A stretch of 64,000 bases of DNA from contig DCIR01000012.1 in the NCBI GenBank assembly GCA_002317155.1, positions 1-64,000 on the forward strand. The letters run 5' to 3'. The notes beneath the pieces are model-generated. The model did not search any database, had not been told where the DNA came from, and saw only the letters and a list, made by a program, of their open reading frames with translations. The position numbers and the translations under genes are program-made. Below are positions 15,470 through 24,741 of this stretch, piece after piece. The DNA is from Lachnospiraceae bacterium UBA1721 (GTDB lineage: Bacteria; Bacillota; Clostridia; Lachnospirales; Lachnospiraceae). Numbering within the stretch: the first letter of the stretch is position 1; each line of letters starts with the position of its first letter.

Positions 15470-17392
15470 TTAACTAGCCTCGCCCTGATGCTTCTGTAAG
15501 AAATCAAGGAACTCATTTTCAGGAATAGGTTTAGAGAAGTAGTAGCCCTGGATGTAATCCACACCGATTCTCTCCATCTCATCAAGCTGTTCCTTGGTCT
15601 CAACACCTTCTGTCAAAGCATTAAGCTCCATATCCAAAATCATTCGGACAGCAGCCTGAACAACAGCCTTTGCCTTCTTTTCATTTTCATATGCCTGAAT
15701 GAGTGACATATCAAGCTTAACGATATCAACGGGCATATCGATGACGTAGTCCAAATTGGAATGTCCGTTACCAAAGTCATCCAGCGAGAACTCTACACCA
15801 TACTCCATAAGAGTCCTCATATTCTGCTGAAGCTTTCGCTTTGCCTGAATTGAAGCAGTCTCTGTAATCTCAAGATTGATGAAATGAGGATTAATCTGAT
15901 TCTCTTCCATAATCTGAATATACTTTGAAGCAAGGTCAAGCTGCTCACACTGAATTACTGACAGGTTAACCTCAATATACTCCATACCCATACGTTCCGG
16001 AAGTCCGGTCTGAATGAATCTGCAGGTCTTTTCAAATACTCTCTCTCCAAGCTTAAGAATAAGTCCGGTTTCCTCCGCAATAGGAATAAACTTTCCGGGC
16101 GGTACAATCGAATTATCCTCACGTCTGATACGTGCAAGAGCCTCTGCCGAAATAAATCTCTTGTGCTTTGTAGAATAAATCGGCTGATAGAACACTTCCA
16201 CGCGATCCTTATCAAGTGCTTCTCTGATTTCGCGGATAATCTGTTCCTTCTCTCTCAATTCATCGAAGTGAGACTTACACAATCTGATTCTGGTACTTGT
16301 AATATTGTCCCTGTTGGATTCTCTTAATGTCTGGAATACTCTAAGAATATCATCAGGCTCTTCTGCTACAGTACTGTCACTGAGCATTACTATCAAAGAT
16401 TTGGGAGTAGTAGACTCACTGTTAACTATGCCCTGTTCGTTAAACATACTGAACTGGTCATAATAGAATCTGTTTCTAAGACCCGATACTACAATCTGCA
16501 GCTTACCTTCATCAGGTAAAATACATATAAATTCCTGCTCTACAAGCTTAAATACCTTGGCATAAGGGAACTGATTTACAAAGTCAATAATCTGACGAAT
16601 CTTATCATTGAGACGATCTTCATCAGCATCACTCGTCTTAGCGTCAGCCATTGATAGATAAATCATGCAGAATGTCTCTTTTGCATGCATCAGCTGTGCC
16701 ATATACGGAGAAATCATGTGTGAGTTGAAACATCCATAGTTTTTGTCCATATTGGACTCAGGATTTTCCAATGTGAAGTAGATAATCATCATACCGATAG
16801 AACATGCAAAATCTATACAGTAGAAGTTACCTATCGCCTGCTCTATGATGGCAGCAAACGACATAACCACCATCCATCCGATTACGGAGTCACGACGTCG
16901 ACGTCCCAGACGTCTTCTCCACTTAACAACCAGCCAAATACACAGTGCAACATATCCAAGTGTAGCAATAAAAGTAATAATTGTTGCCGCTCCTGCAACA
17001 TACATCCCACCAAATGCACTTTTGAAGCTGACAGGAACAAAAATAACAGCAATAATCTCGGCAACAGGAAGCCATGCATGCTTTATAACAACTTCCAGGT
17101 GTCGCCTCTTTGAATAAAAGCCCGAAATCAAGTAAGCAACATTAGCATAACCAACTATTATCAAAGTAATCATGTGCCCTTTGGTAAAGAACATGGTAGC
17201 CGCATGATTAAATGAGTCCTGGTTATTCAATGCCACAACTGACAACAGACCAACTATTACGCTGACTGCATTTATAAAAATTGTGTTGAGGTATACTGTC
17301 TCTGAAAACAATCCAACCTTCTTGTGTTTTATATCAAACGCAAACAGGATGAATAGAATAATCAGACCACAGCATTGTGTGTAAATATTCAT
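15470..17392 (-). CDS. Membrane-bound EAL-domain c-di-GMP phosphodiesterase with degenerate GGDEF-like region
   Basis: A 640-residue protein. Seven or so hydrophobic segments fill residues 1-205 (possible sensor); about 220-370 looks like a GGDEF fold without the GGDEF motif; the EAL domain spans about 395-635. Catalytic signatures are intact: EALAR (about 415), NLS, EITETA, LDDFGNGHSN (normally DDFGTGxS), VKLDMSLI and LTEGVET, ending QGYYFSKPI. It should degrade c-di-GMP to pGpG and thereby control motility or surface behaviour. ATG at 17392 lies 7 bases behind AGAGG; the TTG one codon earlier is less likely. Single-gene unit directly upstream of the tRNA-Arg promoter. Confidence 0.9.
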   Translation of the reverse strand: MNIYTQCCGLIILFILFAFDIKHKKVGLFSETVYLNTIFINAVSVIVGLLSVVALNNQDSFNHAATMFFTKGHMITLIIVGYANVAYLISGFYSKRRHLEVVIKHAWLPVAEIIAVIFVPVSFKSAFGGMYVAGAATIITFIATLGYVALCIWLVVKWRRRLGRRRRDSVIGWMVVMSFAAIIEQAIGNFYCIDFACSIGMMIIYFTLENPESNMDKNYGCFNSHMISPYMAQLMHAKETFCMIYLSMADAKTSDADEDRLNDKIRQIIDFVNQFPYAKVFKLVEQEFICILPDEGKLQIVVSGLRNRFYYDQFSMFNEQGIVNSESTTPKSLIVMLSDSTVAEEPDDILRVFQTLRESNRDNITSTRIRLCKSHFDELREKEQIIREIREALDKDRVEVFYQPIYSTKHKRFISAEALARIRREDNSIVPPGKFIPIAEETGLILKLGERVFEKTCRFIQTGLPERMGMEYIEVNLSVIQCEQLDLASKYIQIMEENQINPHFINLEITETASIQAKRKLQQNMRTLMEYGVEFSLDDFGNGHSNLDYVIDMPVDIVKLDMSLIQAYENEKKAKAVVQAAVRMILDMELNALTEGVETKEQLDEMERIGVDYIQGYYFSKPIPENEFLDFLQKHQGEAS

Positions 17393-17462
17393 CAATTAAC
17401 CTCTGTTATGTTTTAAGAAAAAAACGCGTATCCCCATAAGCGTTTCCAACAATTTATCAGAG

Positions 17463-17502
17463 CAAAAAAACAAACTCTGCCTAAATATAGTTAGACAGAG
17501 TT
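17463..17502 (-). terminator. Terminator of the alpha/beta hydrolase gene
   Basis: AACTCTG...CAGAGTT with an inner CTAA/TTAG stem; on the minus strand followed by TGTTTTTTTG. Confidence 0.75.
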
Positions 17503-17599
17503 AATTATATCTAAAATCTTATACGTATTCAAGCATTATCCATCCCATATTTAGGGACAAACAATAAATCTTTTTAATGCCGGTGCGTTATTCACACAT

Positions 17600-18562
17600 T
17601 TATTCTGCAATTGCTTCCTCGAAAAACTCAATAACTTCAGCCATCATTGCATCATTTACACCATCGTCATCAAACATAAGGTCGGTATGACCGTTACTTC
17701 CCTCATCAGAGCACAGTATATATTCAACCGTATTTGATGCTATTTCATCATTATGTGAATAGACTGAGTACTCATCTGCAGGTGCTGTATGATCTTCAGA
17801 TCCCTGTATTACCAGTACCGGAATATCACTGGATGATATCGCATCATCTGCCTGAATATCCATGGTCGCCTTATCAAAAAGGATTACCTGGTAAGCCCAG
17901 AGATTAAAATAATTGATATTTGCAGCCTTACCGATATATCTCTCTGACAATCCGATAACTGCTTCCATCGCCGAGTTAAGGCCCGACACAGTAACTACAG
18001 CCTCAATATCGTGACTGCTCTCAAGCATACTGCATACTGCAAATCCACCGCGGCTATGTCCGAAAAGAACAATCTTTTCATCGGGGAAATTGGCCTCTAC
18101 ATAGGTAATTACTGTATCCAGATCAATTATTTCCTGAGAAAATCCAACAGTAGATTTACCTGTACTCTCACAGCAACCTAAAGGATCAAAGCTGAACACG
18201 TCCCATCCCGCCTCAACAAAATATCCTGTCATAGGAAGATAATCATCTGCTCCCGCATGTAATCCCGGGGCAATGATAATAATTCCCTTTTCATCGGACA
18301 CATCATAAAAATAGCCTTTAAGAGTCTCATCATCCTCAGCAATATCAATAGCGGTTCTACTCTCAATCAGTGCAGAATACTCATTCACCTCAAAGCTCGG
18401 AGTACCGTCATATCTTGAAAAAATAGAATCGTAAATAATTTTTGTCGCTATACAGTTTGAAACAAGAATAAATGCAACCACTATAACAATCACTCTGATT
18501 GCAATCTTTCTCTTTCTTTTTTTCTTGTCTTCTATCGACAATTCAACATTATTCTTCATCAT
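17600..18562 (-). CDS. Alpha/beta hydrolase with N-terminal membrane anchor
   Basis: A 320-residue protein. A Lys/Arg-rich start and one hydrophobic helix (about 18-40) suggest a signal anchor with the enzyme outside. The hydrolase fold has the nucleophile elbow GHSRGG (about 168-173), the acid in VLVIQGSEDHTAP (about 255) and the His in SNGHTDLMF (about 288). IIIAPGLHAGADDY and SFDPLGCCES fit the Hydrolase_4/serine aminopeptidase S33 type (lysophospholipase-like). Natural ester or peptide substrate unknown. A zinc-ribbon membrane protein is encoded 40 bases upstream and may be in the same transcript. Confidence 0.85.
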   Translation of the reverse strand: MMKNNVELSIEDKKKRKRKIAIRVIVIVVAFILVSNCIATKIIYDSIFSRYDGTPSFEVNEYSALIESRTAIDIAEDDETLKGYFYDVSDEKGIIIIAPGLHAGADDYLPMTGYFVEAGWDVFSFDPLGCCESTGKSTVGFSQEIIDLDTVITYVEANFPDEKIVLFGHSRGGFAVCSMLESSHDIEAVVTVSGLNSAMEAVIGLSERYIGKAANINYFNLWAYQVILFDKATMDIQADDAISSSDIPVLVIQGSEDHTAPADEYSVYSHNDEIASNTVEYILCSDEGSNGHTDLMFDDDGVNDAMMAEVIEFFEEAIAE

Positions 18563-18602
18563 ATCCACCCGACACTTTTAATATATTAATAAGCAGGACT
18601 TA

Positions 18603-19436
18603 TTAATAATCTCCCAGCGCCGCAATAACTGCTATGACTAAAATGAATGTATAAATAACAAATACAACAAGACCAACAATTGCCAGAATCATACCGGTTA
18701 TAACTTTACCGGTCATCTTGTTATTGCGCTTCTTATAAGCTATTGCTTTAACAATCGCAATAATTCCGGTTATAAGCGTACCAATTCCGAAATAGAAAGT
18801 AAATGAAAGCACAAGGCTGACAATTCCGAGTACAAGCACAGGAGTAGAACCATCATTAACAGATGCAGCAGGTGCACTATAAGCGTATCCTCCGGTACTT
18901 CCGTATACAGGCTGTGTATAAACACCGGTCTGTCCAAAACCATTCTGATTATATCCACCCTGCTGTCCGTATACACCATTCTGAGGATAGCTGCCCTGCT
19001 GTCCATACAATGCTGCATATGCTGCATTGGGATCATAAGCTCCTCCCTGTGCAGCACCATTATTGGGAGCATAAGGATTCTGAGACGCTGCCTGATTCTG
19101 TGGCGCATAGGGATTCTGTGGTGCTGACTGATTCTGAGGTGCATAGGGATTCTGAGGAGCATATCCGTTCTGCGCATAATTATTCTGGGGTGCATAAGCA
19201 GTGTTCTGCGCAGCAGAAGCCTGAGGAGCATAAGGTGATTTAACCTGTGCGTATGCATCAATAGGCTGAGGCTCTGCAGCCACATTCTGCGCTACTGTAT
19301 TCTGTGCCGCAGCATTCTGCGCTCCGCTGCCACCAAGATTTTCTATCCCGTTACTGTTCTTTACCAAAGTGGTTCCGCAATTCTTACAAAAAAGAGCGCC
19401 CTCCTCAACAGGCGATCCGCAAAATGTACAATTCAT
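18603..19436 (-). CDS. Zinc-ribbon, Pro/Gln/Asn-rich membrane protein with DUF4190-like C-terminus
   Basis: A 277-residue protein. Residues 1-25 form a zinc ribbon (CTFCGSP...CKNCG). About 30-185 is low complexity, rich in Ala, Gln, Asn, Pro, Tyr and Gly, with near-perfect repeats of QNPYAPQNQ and later GQQGGYNQNG. The C-terminal 75 residues contain two hydrophobic hairpin helices around YKKRNNKMTGKVITGMIL, as in DUF4190 proteins. The disordered Q/N/Y linker could self-associate (inference). GGGAGGG is 4 bases before the ATG. Role unknown. Confidence 0.8.
   Translation of the reverse strand: MNCTFCGSPVEEGALFCKNCGTTLVKNSNGIENLGGSGAQNAAAQNTVAQNVAAEPQPIDAYAQVKSPYAPQASAAQNTAYAPQNNYAQNGYAPQNPYAPQNQSAPQNPYAPQNQAASQNPYAPNNGAAQGGAYDPNAAYAALYGQQGSYPQNGVYGQQGGYNQNGFGQTGVYTQPVYGSTGGYAYSAPAASVNDGSTPVLVLGIVSLVLSFTFYFGIGTLITGIIAIVKAIAYKKRNNKMTGKVITGMILAIVGLVVFVIYTFILVIAVIAALGDY
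19060..19170. repeat. In-frame tandem repeat coding for APQNPYAPQNQ units
   Basis: A ~33-base unit with the core GCATAGGGATTCTG recurs in frame inside the zinc-ribbon gene. It is coding low complexity and a likely site of length change between strains. Confidence 0.7.
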
Positions 19437-19570
19437 AAATCCCTCCCGAAATTATATCCGAAATATCAAATTTATATTAGCGTTCCTATGATAGCATAAA
19501 TAAAATCATTACTCAACAAGAAGAAACCCTTGAAAAATATGCGTTTTTTGTGCGTTTTTACGCCTTTTGC

Positions 19571-19599
19571 TTGCGTCGTATCTTCTTATCTATTAGAAT
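19571..19599 (+). promoter_or_regulatory. Probable promoter of the ABC-F gene
   Basis: TTGCGT at 19571-19576, 17 bases, TAGAAT at 19594-19599. The rest of the 234-base gap (19437-19670) shows no other clear structure. Confidence 0.55.
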
Positions 19600-19670
19600 A
19601 GTAATGTTTTGAGTCTGTAAATCAAGCTTTTTATAAAGCTGCACTAAAATCTGAAATGAGGTAATAAATA

Positions 19671-21308
19671 ATGATCAGTGCTAACAACGTCACTTACCGT
19701 GTAGGTAAGAAAGCTCTTTTCGAAGAAGTTAACATTAAATTTACCGAGGGAAACTGCTATGGTCTCATCGGTGCTAACGGTGCCGGTAAGTCAACCTTCT
19801 TAAAGATTCTTTCAGGTGCCCTTGATACCACCAACGGTGAGATAGTAATCACACCCGGTCAGAGACTTTCAGTTCTCGAGCAGGACCACTTTAAGTATGA
19901 TTCAAATGTAGTACTCGACACAGTAATGATGGGTAATGCCCGCCTTTATGAAATCATGAAGGAAAAGGATGCTATCTATGCCAAGGAAGATTTCACCGAG
20001 GAAGACGGTATCCGTGCCAGTGAGCTCGAGTCAGAATTTGCTGAGATGGACGGATGGGAAGCAGAAAGTAATGCCGCAACCCTTCTTAACGGTCTCGGAA
20101 TCGGAACTGAGTATCACTACTCTACCATGGCAGACCTTGATGGTTCTCTCAAGGTTAAGGTTCTCCTTGCGAAGGCATTGTTCGGTAATCCCGACATTCT
20201 TCTTCTCGACGAGCCTACCAACCACCTTGATCTCGATGCTATTGCATGGCTTGAGGATTTCCTCATTGACTTTGACAACACCGTTATCGTAGTCAGCCAT
20301 GACCGTTACTTCCTCAACAAGGTATGTACCCATATTGCTGATATCGACTACGGTAAGATCCAGCTCTATGCCGGTAACTATGACTTCTGGTATGAGTCAA
20401 GCCAGTTGATGATTCGTCAGATGAAGGAAGCTAACAAGAAGAAGGAAGAGCAGATCAAGGAATTACAGGAATTCATTTCACGTTTCTCTGCTAACGCTTC
20501 AAAGTCAAAGCAGGCAACCTCTCGTAAGCGTGCACTTGAAAAAATTCAGCTTGATGACATGCGTCCTTCAAGCCGTAAATATCCTTACATCGATTTCCGT
20601 CCCGAGCGTGAAATCGGTAACGAGGTTCTCGTTGTTGAACATCTTTCTAAGACCATCAACGGCGAAAAGGTTCTCAATGATGTTTCATTTATCATGGGAC
20701 ATGATGACAAGATTGCTTTTGTCGGCGGACAGGAACTTGCAAAGACTACACTTTTCCAGATTCTCGCAGGCGAGCTTGAGCCCGATGAGGGAAGCTTCAA
20801 GTGGGGTGTTACTACTTCACAGGCTTATTTCCCTAAGGACAATACAGCTGAATTCAATAACGATATGACTATTACCGAGTGGCTTACCGGCTACTCTCCC
20901 GTTAAGGATGTTACCTATGTACGTGGTTACCTCGGAAGAATGCTCTTCCCCGGTGAAGACGGTGTCAAGAAGGTTAAGATTCTTTCCGGTGGTGAGAAGG
21001 TACGTTGCCTCCTTTCAAAGATGATGATTCAGCAGGCTAACTGCCTCATCTTCGATGAGCCCACCAACCACCTTGACATGGAATCAATCACTGCACTGAA
21101 CAACGGACTTATCAAGTTCTCAGGCGTAGCACTCTTCTCTTGCCATGACCACCAGTTTGTACAGACCTCTGCCAACAGAATCATCGAGATTCTTCCCGAT
21201 GGAACAATCGTTGACAAGATCACTACCTACGATGATTATCTTGCAAGCGATGAGATGGCTAGAAAGCGCACAGTATTTACTGCTAACACTGAGGACGACG
21301 AGAACTAA
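19671..21308 (+). CDS. ABC-F family ATPase (YbiT/YkpA-like)
   Basis: A 545-residue soluble protein with two ATP-binding cassettes and no membrane domain. Cassette 1 has Walker A GANGAGKST (about 38) and LLLDEPTNHLDLDAIAWLE; cassette 2 has LSGGEKVR and FDEPTNHLDMES. A linker of about 80 residues (about 235-315) is Lys/Glu-rich. Such proteins bind the ribosomal E site and act in translation or antibiotic protection; the sequence order fits the YbiT subgroup more than resistance types. The second Walker A is altered (GGQELAKTT). Codon use (CGT, GGT, CTC, AAG) is biased as in highly expressed genes. GAGG lies 9 bases before the ATG; a terminator follows. Confidence 0.93.
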   Translation: MISANNVTYRVGKKALFEEVNIKFTEGNCYGLIGANGAGKSTFLKILSGALDTTNGEIVITPGQRLSVLEQDHFKYDSNVVLDTVMMGNARLYEIMKEKDAIYAKEDFTEEDGIRASELESEFAEMDGWEAESNAATLLNGLGIGTEYHYSTMADLDGSLKVKVLLAKALFGNPDILLLDEPTNHLDLDAIAWLEDFLIDFDNTVIVVSHDRYFLNKVCTHIADIDYGKIQLYAGNYDFWYESSQLMIRQMKEANKKKEEQIKELQEFISRFSANASKSKQATSRKRALEKIQLDDMRPSSRKYPYIDFRPEREIGNEVLVVEHLSKTINGEKVLNDVSFIMGHDDKIAFVGGQELAKTTLFQILAGELEPDEGSFKWGVTTSQAYFPKDNTAEFNNDMTITEWLTGYSPVKDVTYVRGYLGRMLFPGEDGVKKVKILSGGEKVRCLLSKMMIQQANCLIFDEPTNHLDMESITALNNGLIKFSGVALFSCHDHQFVQTSANRIIEILPDGTIVDKITTYDDYLASDEMARKRTVFTANTEDDEN

Positions 21309-21333
21309 CTGCAGCGTTCAATACAAAACAACC

Positions 21334-21373
21334 ATTGCTTACCCGCTTAACTGTGGGTAAGCAATAATTTTTA
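21334..21373 (+). terminator. Terminator of the ABC-F gene
   Basis: Stem ATTGCTTACCC / GGGTAAGCAAT with a 10-base loop, then AATTTTTATA. Confidence 0.85.
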
Positions 21374-21390
21374 TACAGAGGCGTCAATCA

Positions 21391-22293
21391 ATGATAGATT
21401 TACACAACCATTCGACCAAATCGGACGGAACTCTCACGCCTTCAGAACTTGTAATTCATGCGATGGAAAAAGGACTGTCAGCTTTTGCGCTCACAGACCA
21501 CGACACAACAGACGGTCTTACCGAAGCCCTAGCCTATGCCGAATCACTCAGAAACGGCACAGTCCCTTTTCCTTCAACTGCAGTACCTATTGAAGGCAGC
21601 ACAGTTCCTGCTGTACCCGAGATTATCCCGGGCATTGAATTTTCAACTGAATATATGGGCCGTGACGTTCATGTTGTCGGCCTTGATTTTGATATTAACG
21701 ATACCGCTTTTAACGGCAAGCTGTCAGAGTTTATTAATTCCCGCGACGGAAGAAATGAAAAAATGGCACAAAAGCTTGCATCACTCGGAATCGGAATCTC
21801 TTACGGCGGAATGTTAGAGATGTTTCCGGACTGTGTATTAACCCGAGCTCATTTTGCGAGATATCTTCTCGAGTACGGTTACGTCAAAAGTACTAAGGAA
21901 GCCTTTGACAGATATTTAAGTCCTGGATGCCCCGGATATGTTCCCCGTGAAAAGGTTACACCTATTCAGGCGGTAGAGCTTACTATTGCGGCAGGTGGTA
22001 TTCCGGTACTTGCCCATCCACTTATCTACAATTTCTCTAAGTCAGAACTCGAGACACTTATCTTAGAGATGAAGGAAGCAGGACTTATTGGTATAGAAGC
22101 AATTTACTGCACTCACTCGCAGGCCGATGAACGCTATGTACGCGAATTAGCTTCTGCGCATAACCTAGCAATAAGTGGTGGCTCGGATTTCCACGGAGAC
22201 AATAAGCCCGACCTCGATATGGGCACGGGATATGGCAAGCTGTATATTCCGAATGATGTTTGGGATAATTTGAAAGCAGCAAGAAAATCTTAA
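21391..22293 (+). CDS. PHP-domain phosphoesterase (RNase AM/YciV-like)
   Basis: A 300-residue PHP protein. DLHNHSTKSDG (residues 3-13) and TDHDT (about 36-40) carry the N-terminal metal ligands; PGIEFSTE, RAHFAR, LAHP and GSDFHGDN hold the rest. Relatives are trinuclear-metal phosphoesterases acting on 3',5'-bisphosphonucleotides or trimming RNA 5' ends. The segment about 50-72 is an insertion rich in Pro/Val (SLRNGTVPFPSTAVPIEG) that I do not expect in the family. GAGG precedes the ATG by 9 bases. Between two terminators, so it is transcribed alone or by read-through from ABC-F. Confidence 0.88.
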   Translation: MIDLHNHSTKSDGTLTPSELVIHAMEKGLSAFALTDHDTTDGLTEALAYAESLRNGTVPFPSTAVPIEGSTVPAVPEIIPGIEFSTEYMGRDVHVVGLDFDINDTAFNGKLSEFINSRDGRNEKMAQKLASLGIGISYGGMLEMFPDCVLTRAHFARYLLEYGYVKSTKEAFDRYLSPGCPGYVPREKVTPIQAVELTIAAGGIPVLAHPLIYNFSKSELETLILEMKEAGLIGIEAIYCTHSQADERYVRELASAHNLAISGGSDFHGDNKPDLDMGTGYGKLYIPNDVWDNLKAARKS

Positions 22294-22304
22294 AGATGTG
22301 ATAT

Positions 22305-22336
22305 AAAAAACCAAGGCTCAGTCAGCCTTGGTTTTT
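22305..22336. terminator. Bidirectional terminator between the PHP and SPFH genes
   Basis: Stem ACCAAGGCT / AGCCTTGGT with a 5-base loop, flanked by six A on the left and five T on the right, so it can serve the converging genes on both strands. Confidence 0.85.
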
Positions 22337-22384
22337 CTATTCTTATTATTCTTATAAATACAAAATATAAAATATTAAAAGGAA

Positions 22385-23758
22385 CTAATTCATAGGAGGA
22401 ATGGGCGGCATACCGGGTACTACGAAAACCGATGCCAAATCCGCCACATTAGCTGCAGCACTCCACTCAGCCATACCCTGTTTCCATACAAGACTCTCTT
22501 TTGCAAAAGCCCCATATCCAGCCATAGTCTTTAAAGTATTTAAGTCATAAGGTCCTGTAGGTTGTCCGTCTACAGCTACATAATATGCTGATGTAGGAAT
22601 AGGAGGAGGGGTCATAGGCTGATTGCCTGCAGCCTGATTACCGGCAGCCATATTCTGCATAGGAGCCATCATACCGTTCATGGTTCCTGCAATATTCTGA
22701 CCGATTGCTCCGCCGATTGCCATTCCGGTCATCATTCCGGTAAAGTTCATTCCGCCGTCTCCGTTTATTGTTGTTCCTCCTGCTGCACCCATCTGTCCCA
22801 AAGCATTGGCGCCTGCTACTCCAACCTCTGTCTGAGCTCCAATCTGATATGCCGCAAGATTAGATGACTGTGTCTGAAGATGCTGAGCATACTGAGCTTC
22901 CTCCCTCTGAATACGAAGAGTCTCTCTCATGTTCTCTGCATTAATCTCCTGCATTGCAGCGATGTTCTTAACTTCTGCTGCAGTTCTTGCCTCAACAGTA
23001 GCTGTGGTAACATCCTGAGTAACCTTCTTGAGTTCCTGATAGCCTACGCTGGTCTTATCAAGCTCAATAGCACTTACATCAGTAGTAATGATATCAATTC
23101 CGAATATAGGCTCAATAGCTGCCTTCAGGCTGCTCTCAGCCATGGTATTAACCATAGGAATATTGCGCTCAATCTGAACGGCAGGCATACCCGTGGTAGC
23201 AGGTATGTTTGCAACTATACCCTTTACATTCTGAATAACCTTATCGCGAACCTGATTCTGAAGGTCTTCAAGCTTAAACTCGATTAATCTGTGAAGCTTA
23301 ACAAACTCTCTGTAATCTGTGATTTTAAATGTAACGCTGCCGCGTACAGCAACGGGTACACTATAATCCTGATATCTGGGATCAAAAAGATCAAAGTAAG
23401 GAACTCCGAAAGGAACCTGAATGATTCCTGCTGTATTGATAAAGTAAACCTCAGCCTGGAATGGAGTATCTCCTTCGTAAGCTATTCCGATAATATTGGC
23501 AAGAACGGGGAAGTTTTTGGTCTGAATGATTCCGTCATAGGGTCCCTCGATGAAATCCTGGTATACATCATTATTCTGTTTGTATACAAATACGGCCACT
23601 TCTCCATCCTTTACTCGGAGTGAAGAACCAAATCTGATAGCATTCTCTCGCTTGCTGTCCTCGCCCTCATGACGCCACTTCCATACCAGATACGAAGGCT
23701 CATCACATCTGATTACATTCATAAATCCATCTTCTTTAATCTTGTCAATTACTCCCAT
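22385..23758 (-). CDS. SPFH-domain protein with C-terminal GYF_2 domain
   Basis: A 457-residue protein of the YdjI/virion-core-like SPFH group. An N-terminal segment (MGVIDKIKEDGF) leads to the SPFH/band-7 domain (about 25-300), followed by a Gly/Met/Ala-rich stretch (about 315-390) and a GYF_2 (DUF4339) domain: YYVAVDGQPTGPYDLNTLKTM...W. Such proteins form membrane-associated scaffolds; in B. subtilis the YdjI-type protein works with phage-shock-like YdjFGH. The ATG at 23758 has GAGGAG close by; the open frame to 23857 overlaps the upstream gene and is rejected. It is last in an operon with a zinc-ribbon membrane protein, an 11-base gap away. Confidence 0.88.
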   Translation of the reverse strand: MGVIDKIKEDGFMNVIRCDEPSYLVWKWRHEGEDSKRENAIRFGSSLRVKDGEVAVFVYKQNNDVYQDFIEGPYDGIIQTKNFPVLANIIGIAYEGDTPFQAEVYFINTAGIIQVPFGVPYFDLFDPRYQDYSVPVAVRGSVTFKITDYREFVKLHRLIEFKLEDLQNQVRDKVIQNVKGIVANIPATTGMPAVQIERNIPMVNTMAESSLKAAIEPIFGIDIITTDVSAIELDKTSVGYQELKKVTQDVTTATVEARTAAEVKNIAAMQEINAENMRETLRIQREEAQYAQHLQTQSSNLAAYQIGAQTEVGVAGANALGQMGAAGGTTINGDGGMNFTGMMTGMAIGGAIGQNIAGTMNGMMAPMQNMAAGNQAAGNQPMTPPPIPTSAYYVAVDGQPTGPYDLNTLKTMAGYGAFAKESLVWKQGMAEWSAAANVADLASVFVVPGMPPIPPMN

Positions 23759-23769
23759 TTCTCTCTCCT

Positions 23770-24561
23770 CTAATGTTTTTTCTTGCCGAGCATAGCACCC
23801 AATCCACATGCAACTATTATCAGTACATGGAATAAATGTCCGGGCGCCACAAAACAAAATGCAATATTTAATATAGCATTAACACAATATGCAATAAGTG
23901 CCACGATTTTTAAGTGTTTGTGACTTGCATATATGAATGAAATCAGTCCATTTGCAAAGAATGCCAGTACCGTGAATGATAATCTCGGATTGGCCGGAAT
24001 TCCCGAGCCCTTGAGCATTATGATAATAAAAACCAGTGCTGCCAAAAGCATCATTACAACACCGAAAAAATAATGCTTTCCTGCGGACTTTTTTTCTTCT
24101 TTTTCATTAAGAGCTGCATTCAATTCTTTTATATCGGAATTGTATATTTCCTGAAACTTAACAAAATCACTGTCATTCTTGAATAAGGTCTCCGCCTTAA
24201 CGTATGACTGTTCAATCTTACTAAGCCATGCCTCTGATATTTTTCTCTCCGTACCTGTAGCACTGAGATGCTTTTTAGTATCAAAATTGGAAGTCGCCAG
24301 CAAAAGAAACTCAAAAATATCTGCCTTGGCATTGGGAATCGGATAATTCTTGATAAGTTCAATCTTTTGCATTACAGATATAGTTTTCGACAAGTCCTCT
24401 GTAAACTGCTTAACCGAAGAAGCACTTTCAACCTCTCTCAGTTCAAGTCCGCAGGCGGGGCATTTTGCCTCGAGTGCCTTGAGCACCTGTCCGCAGCTTG
24501 GGCATTTTGATATTATTCCGCTGAACTTCTGAATACGCTCGCCATTATATTCATTCGACAT
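23770..24561 (-). CDS. Zinc-ribbon membrane protein
   Basis: A 263-residue protein. CPSCGQVLKALEAKCPACG (about 19-37) is a zinc ribbon; about 45-165 is helical and charged; the C-terminal ~80 residues hold three or four membrane helices ending in a basic tail (GKKKH). The partner SPFH protein follows after 11 bases and a 51-residue membrane peptide precedes it by 9 bases. The layout resembles YdjG-YdjI type modules, where a zinc-ribbon membrane protein recruits the SPFH scaffold (inference). No catalytic motif seen. Confidence 0.8.
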   Translation of the reverse strand: MSNEYNGERIQKFSGIISKCPSCGQVLKALEAKCPACGLELREVESASSVKQFTEDLSKTISVMQKIELIKNYPIPNAKADIFEFLLLATSNFDTKKHLSATGTERKISEAWLSKIEQSYVKAETLFKNDSDFVKFQEIYNSDIKELNAALNEKEEKKSAGKHYFFGVVMMLLAALVFIIIMLKGSGIPANPRLSFTVLAFFANGLISFIYASHKHLKIVALIAYCVNAILNIAFCFVAPGHLFHVLIIVACGLGAMLGKKKH

Positions 24562-24570
24562 TCGTCCACC

Positions 24571-24726
24571 CTAATTAACCCTTAATAAATTCACATATTC
24601 GTTAAAGGCCCATGCAATGCCCTTTCCAATGTACTTAAATAAAAAAACCAGTGCTATAATCACAACGATTCCAACTATAATTTCTACAATTCGGCCACCG
24701 CCAGATTGTCCTTTATTCTCGTTCAT
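24571..24726 (-). CDS. Very small single-span membrane protein
   Basis: A 51-residue protein (MNENKGQSGGGRIVEI followed by a hydrophobic helix IVGIVVIIALVFLFKY, then a short tail). GGAGG lies 5 bases before the ATG at 24726 (2 bases before the ATG at 24729). It sits between two genes with gaps of 15 and 9 bases on the same strand, which strongly suggests a real operon member. A Gly-rich cytoplasmic head and one helix are typical of small regulatory membrane peptides, but the function is unknown. Confidence 0.7.
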   Translation of the reverse strand: MNENKGQSGGGRIVEIIVGIVVIIALVFLFKYIGKGIAWAFNEYVNLLRVN

Positions 24727-24741
24727 CATTTCCTCCGGAGC

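Noticed and set aside
19060..19170. Possible CRISPR-like repeats
   Set aside because: Repeats are in frame, lack spacers of even size and code for a low-complexity protein.
18770..19285. 171-codon open frame in another frame of the zinc-ribbon gene
   Set aside because: Met/Leu/Arg/His-rich translation is a frame shift of the repeats; the zinc-ribbon frame has motifs and a good ribosome binding site.
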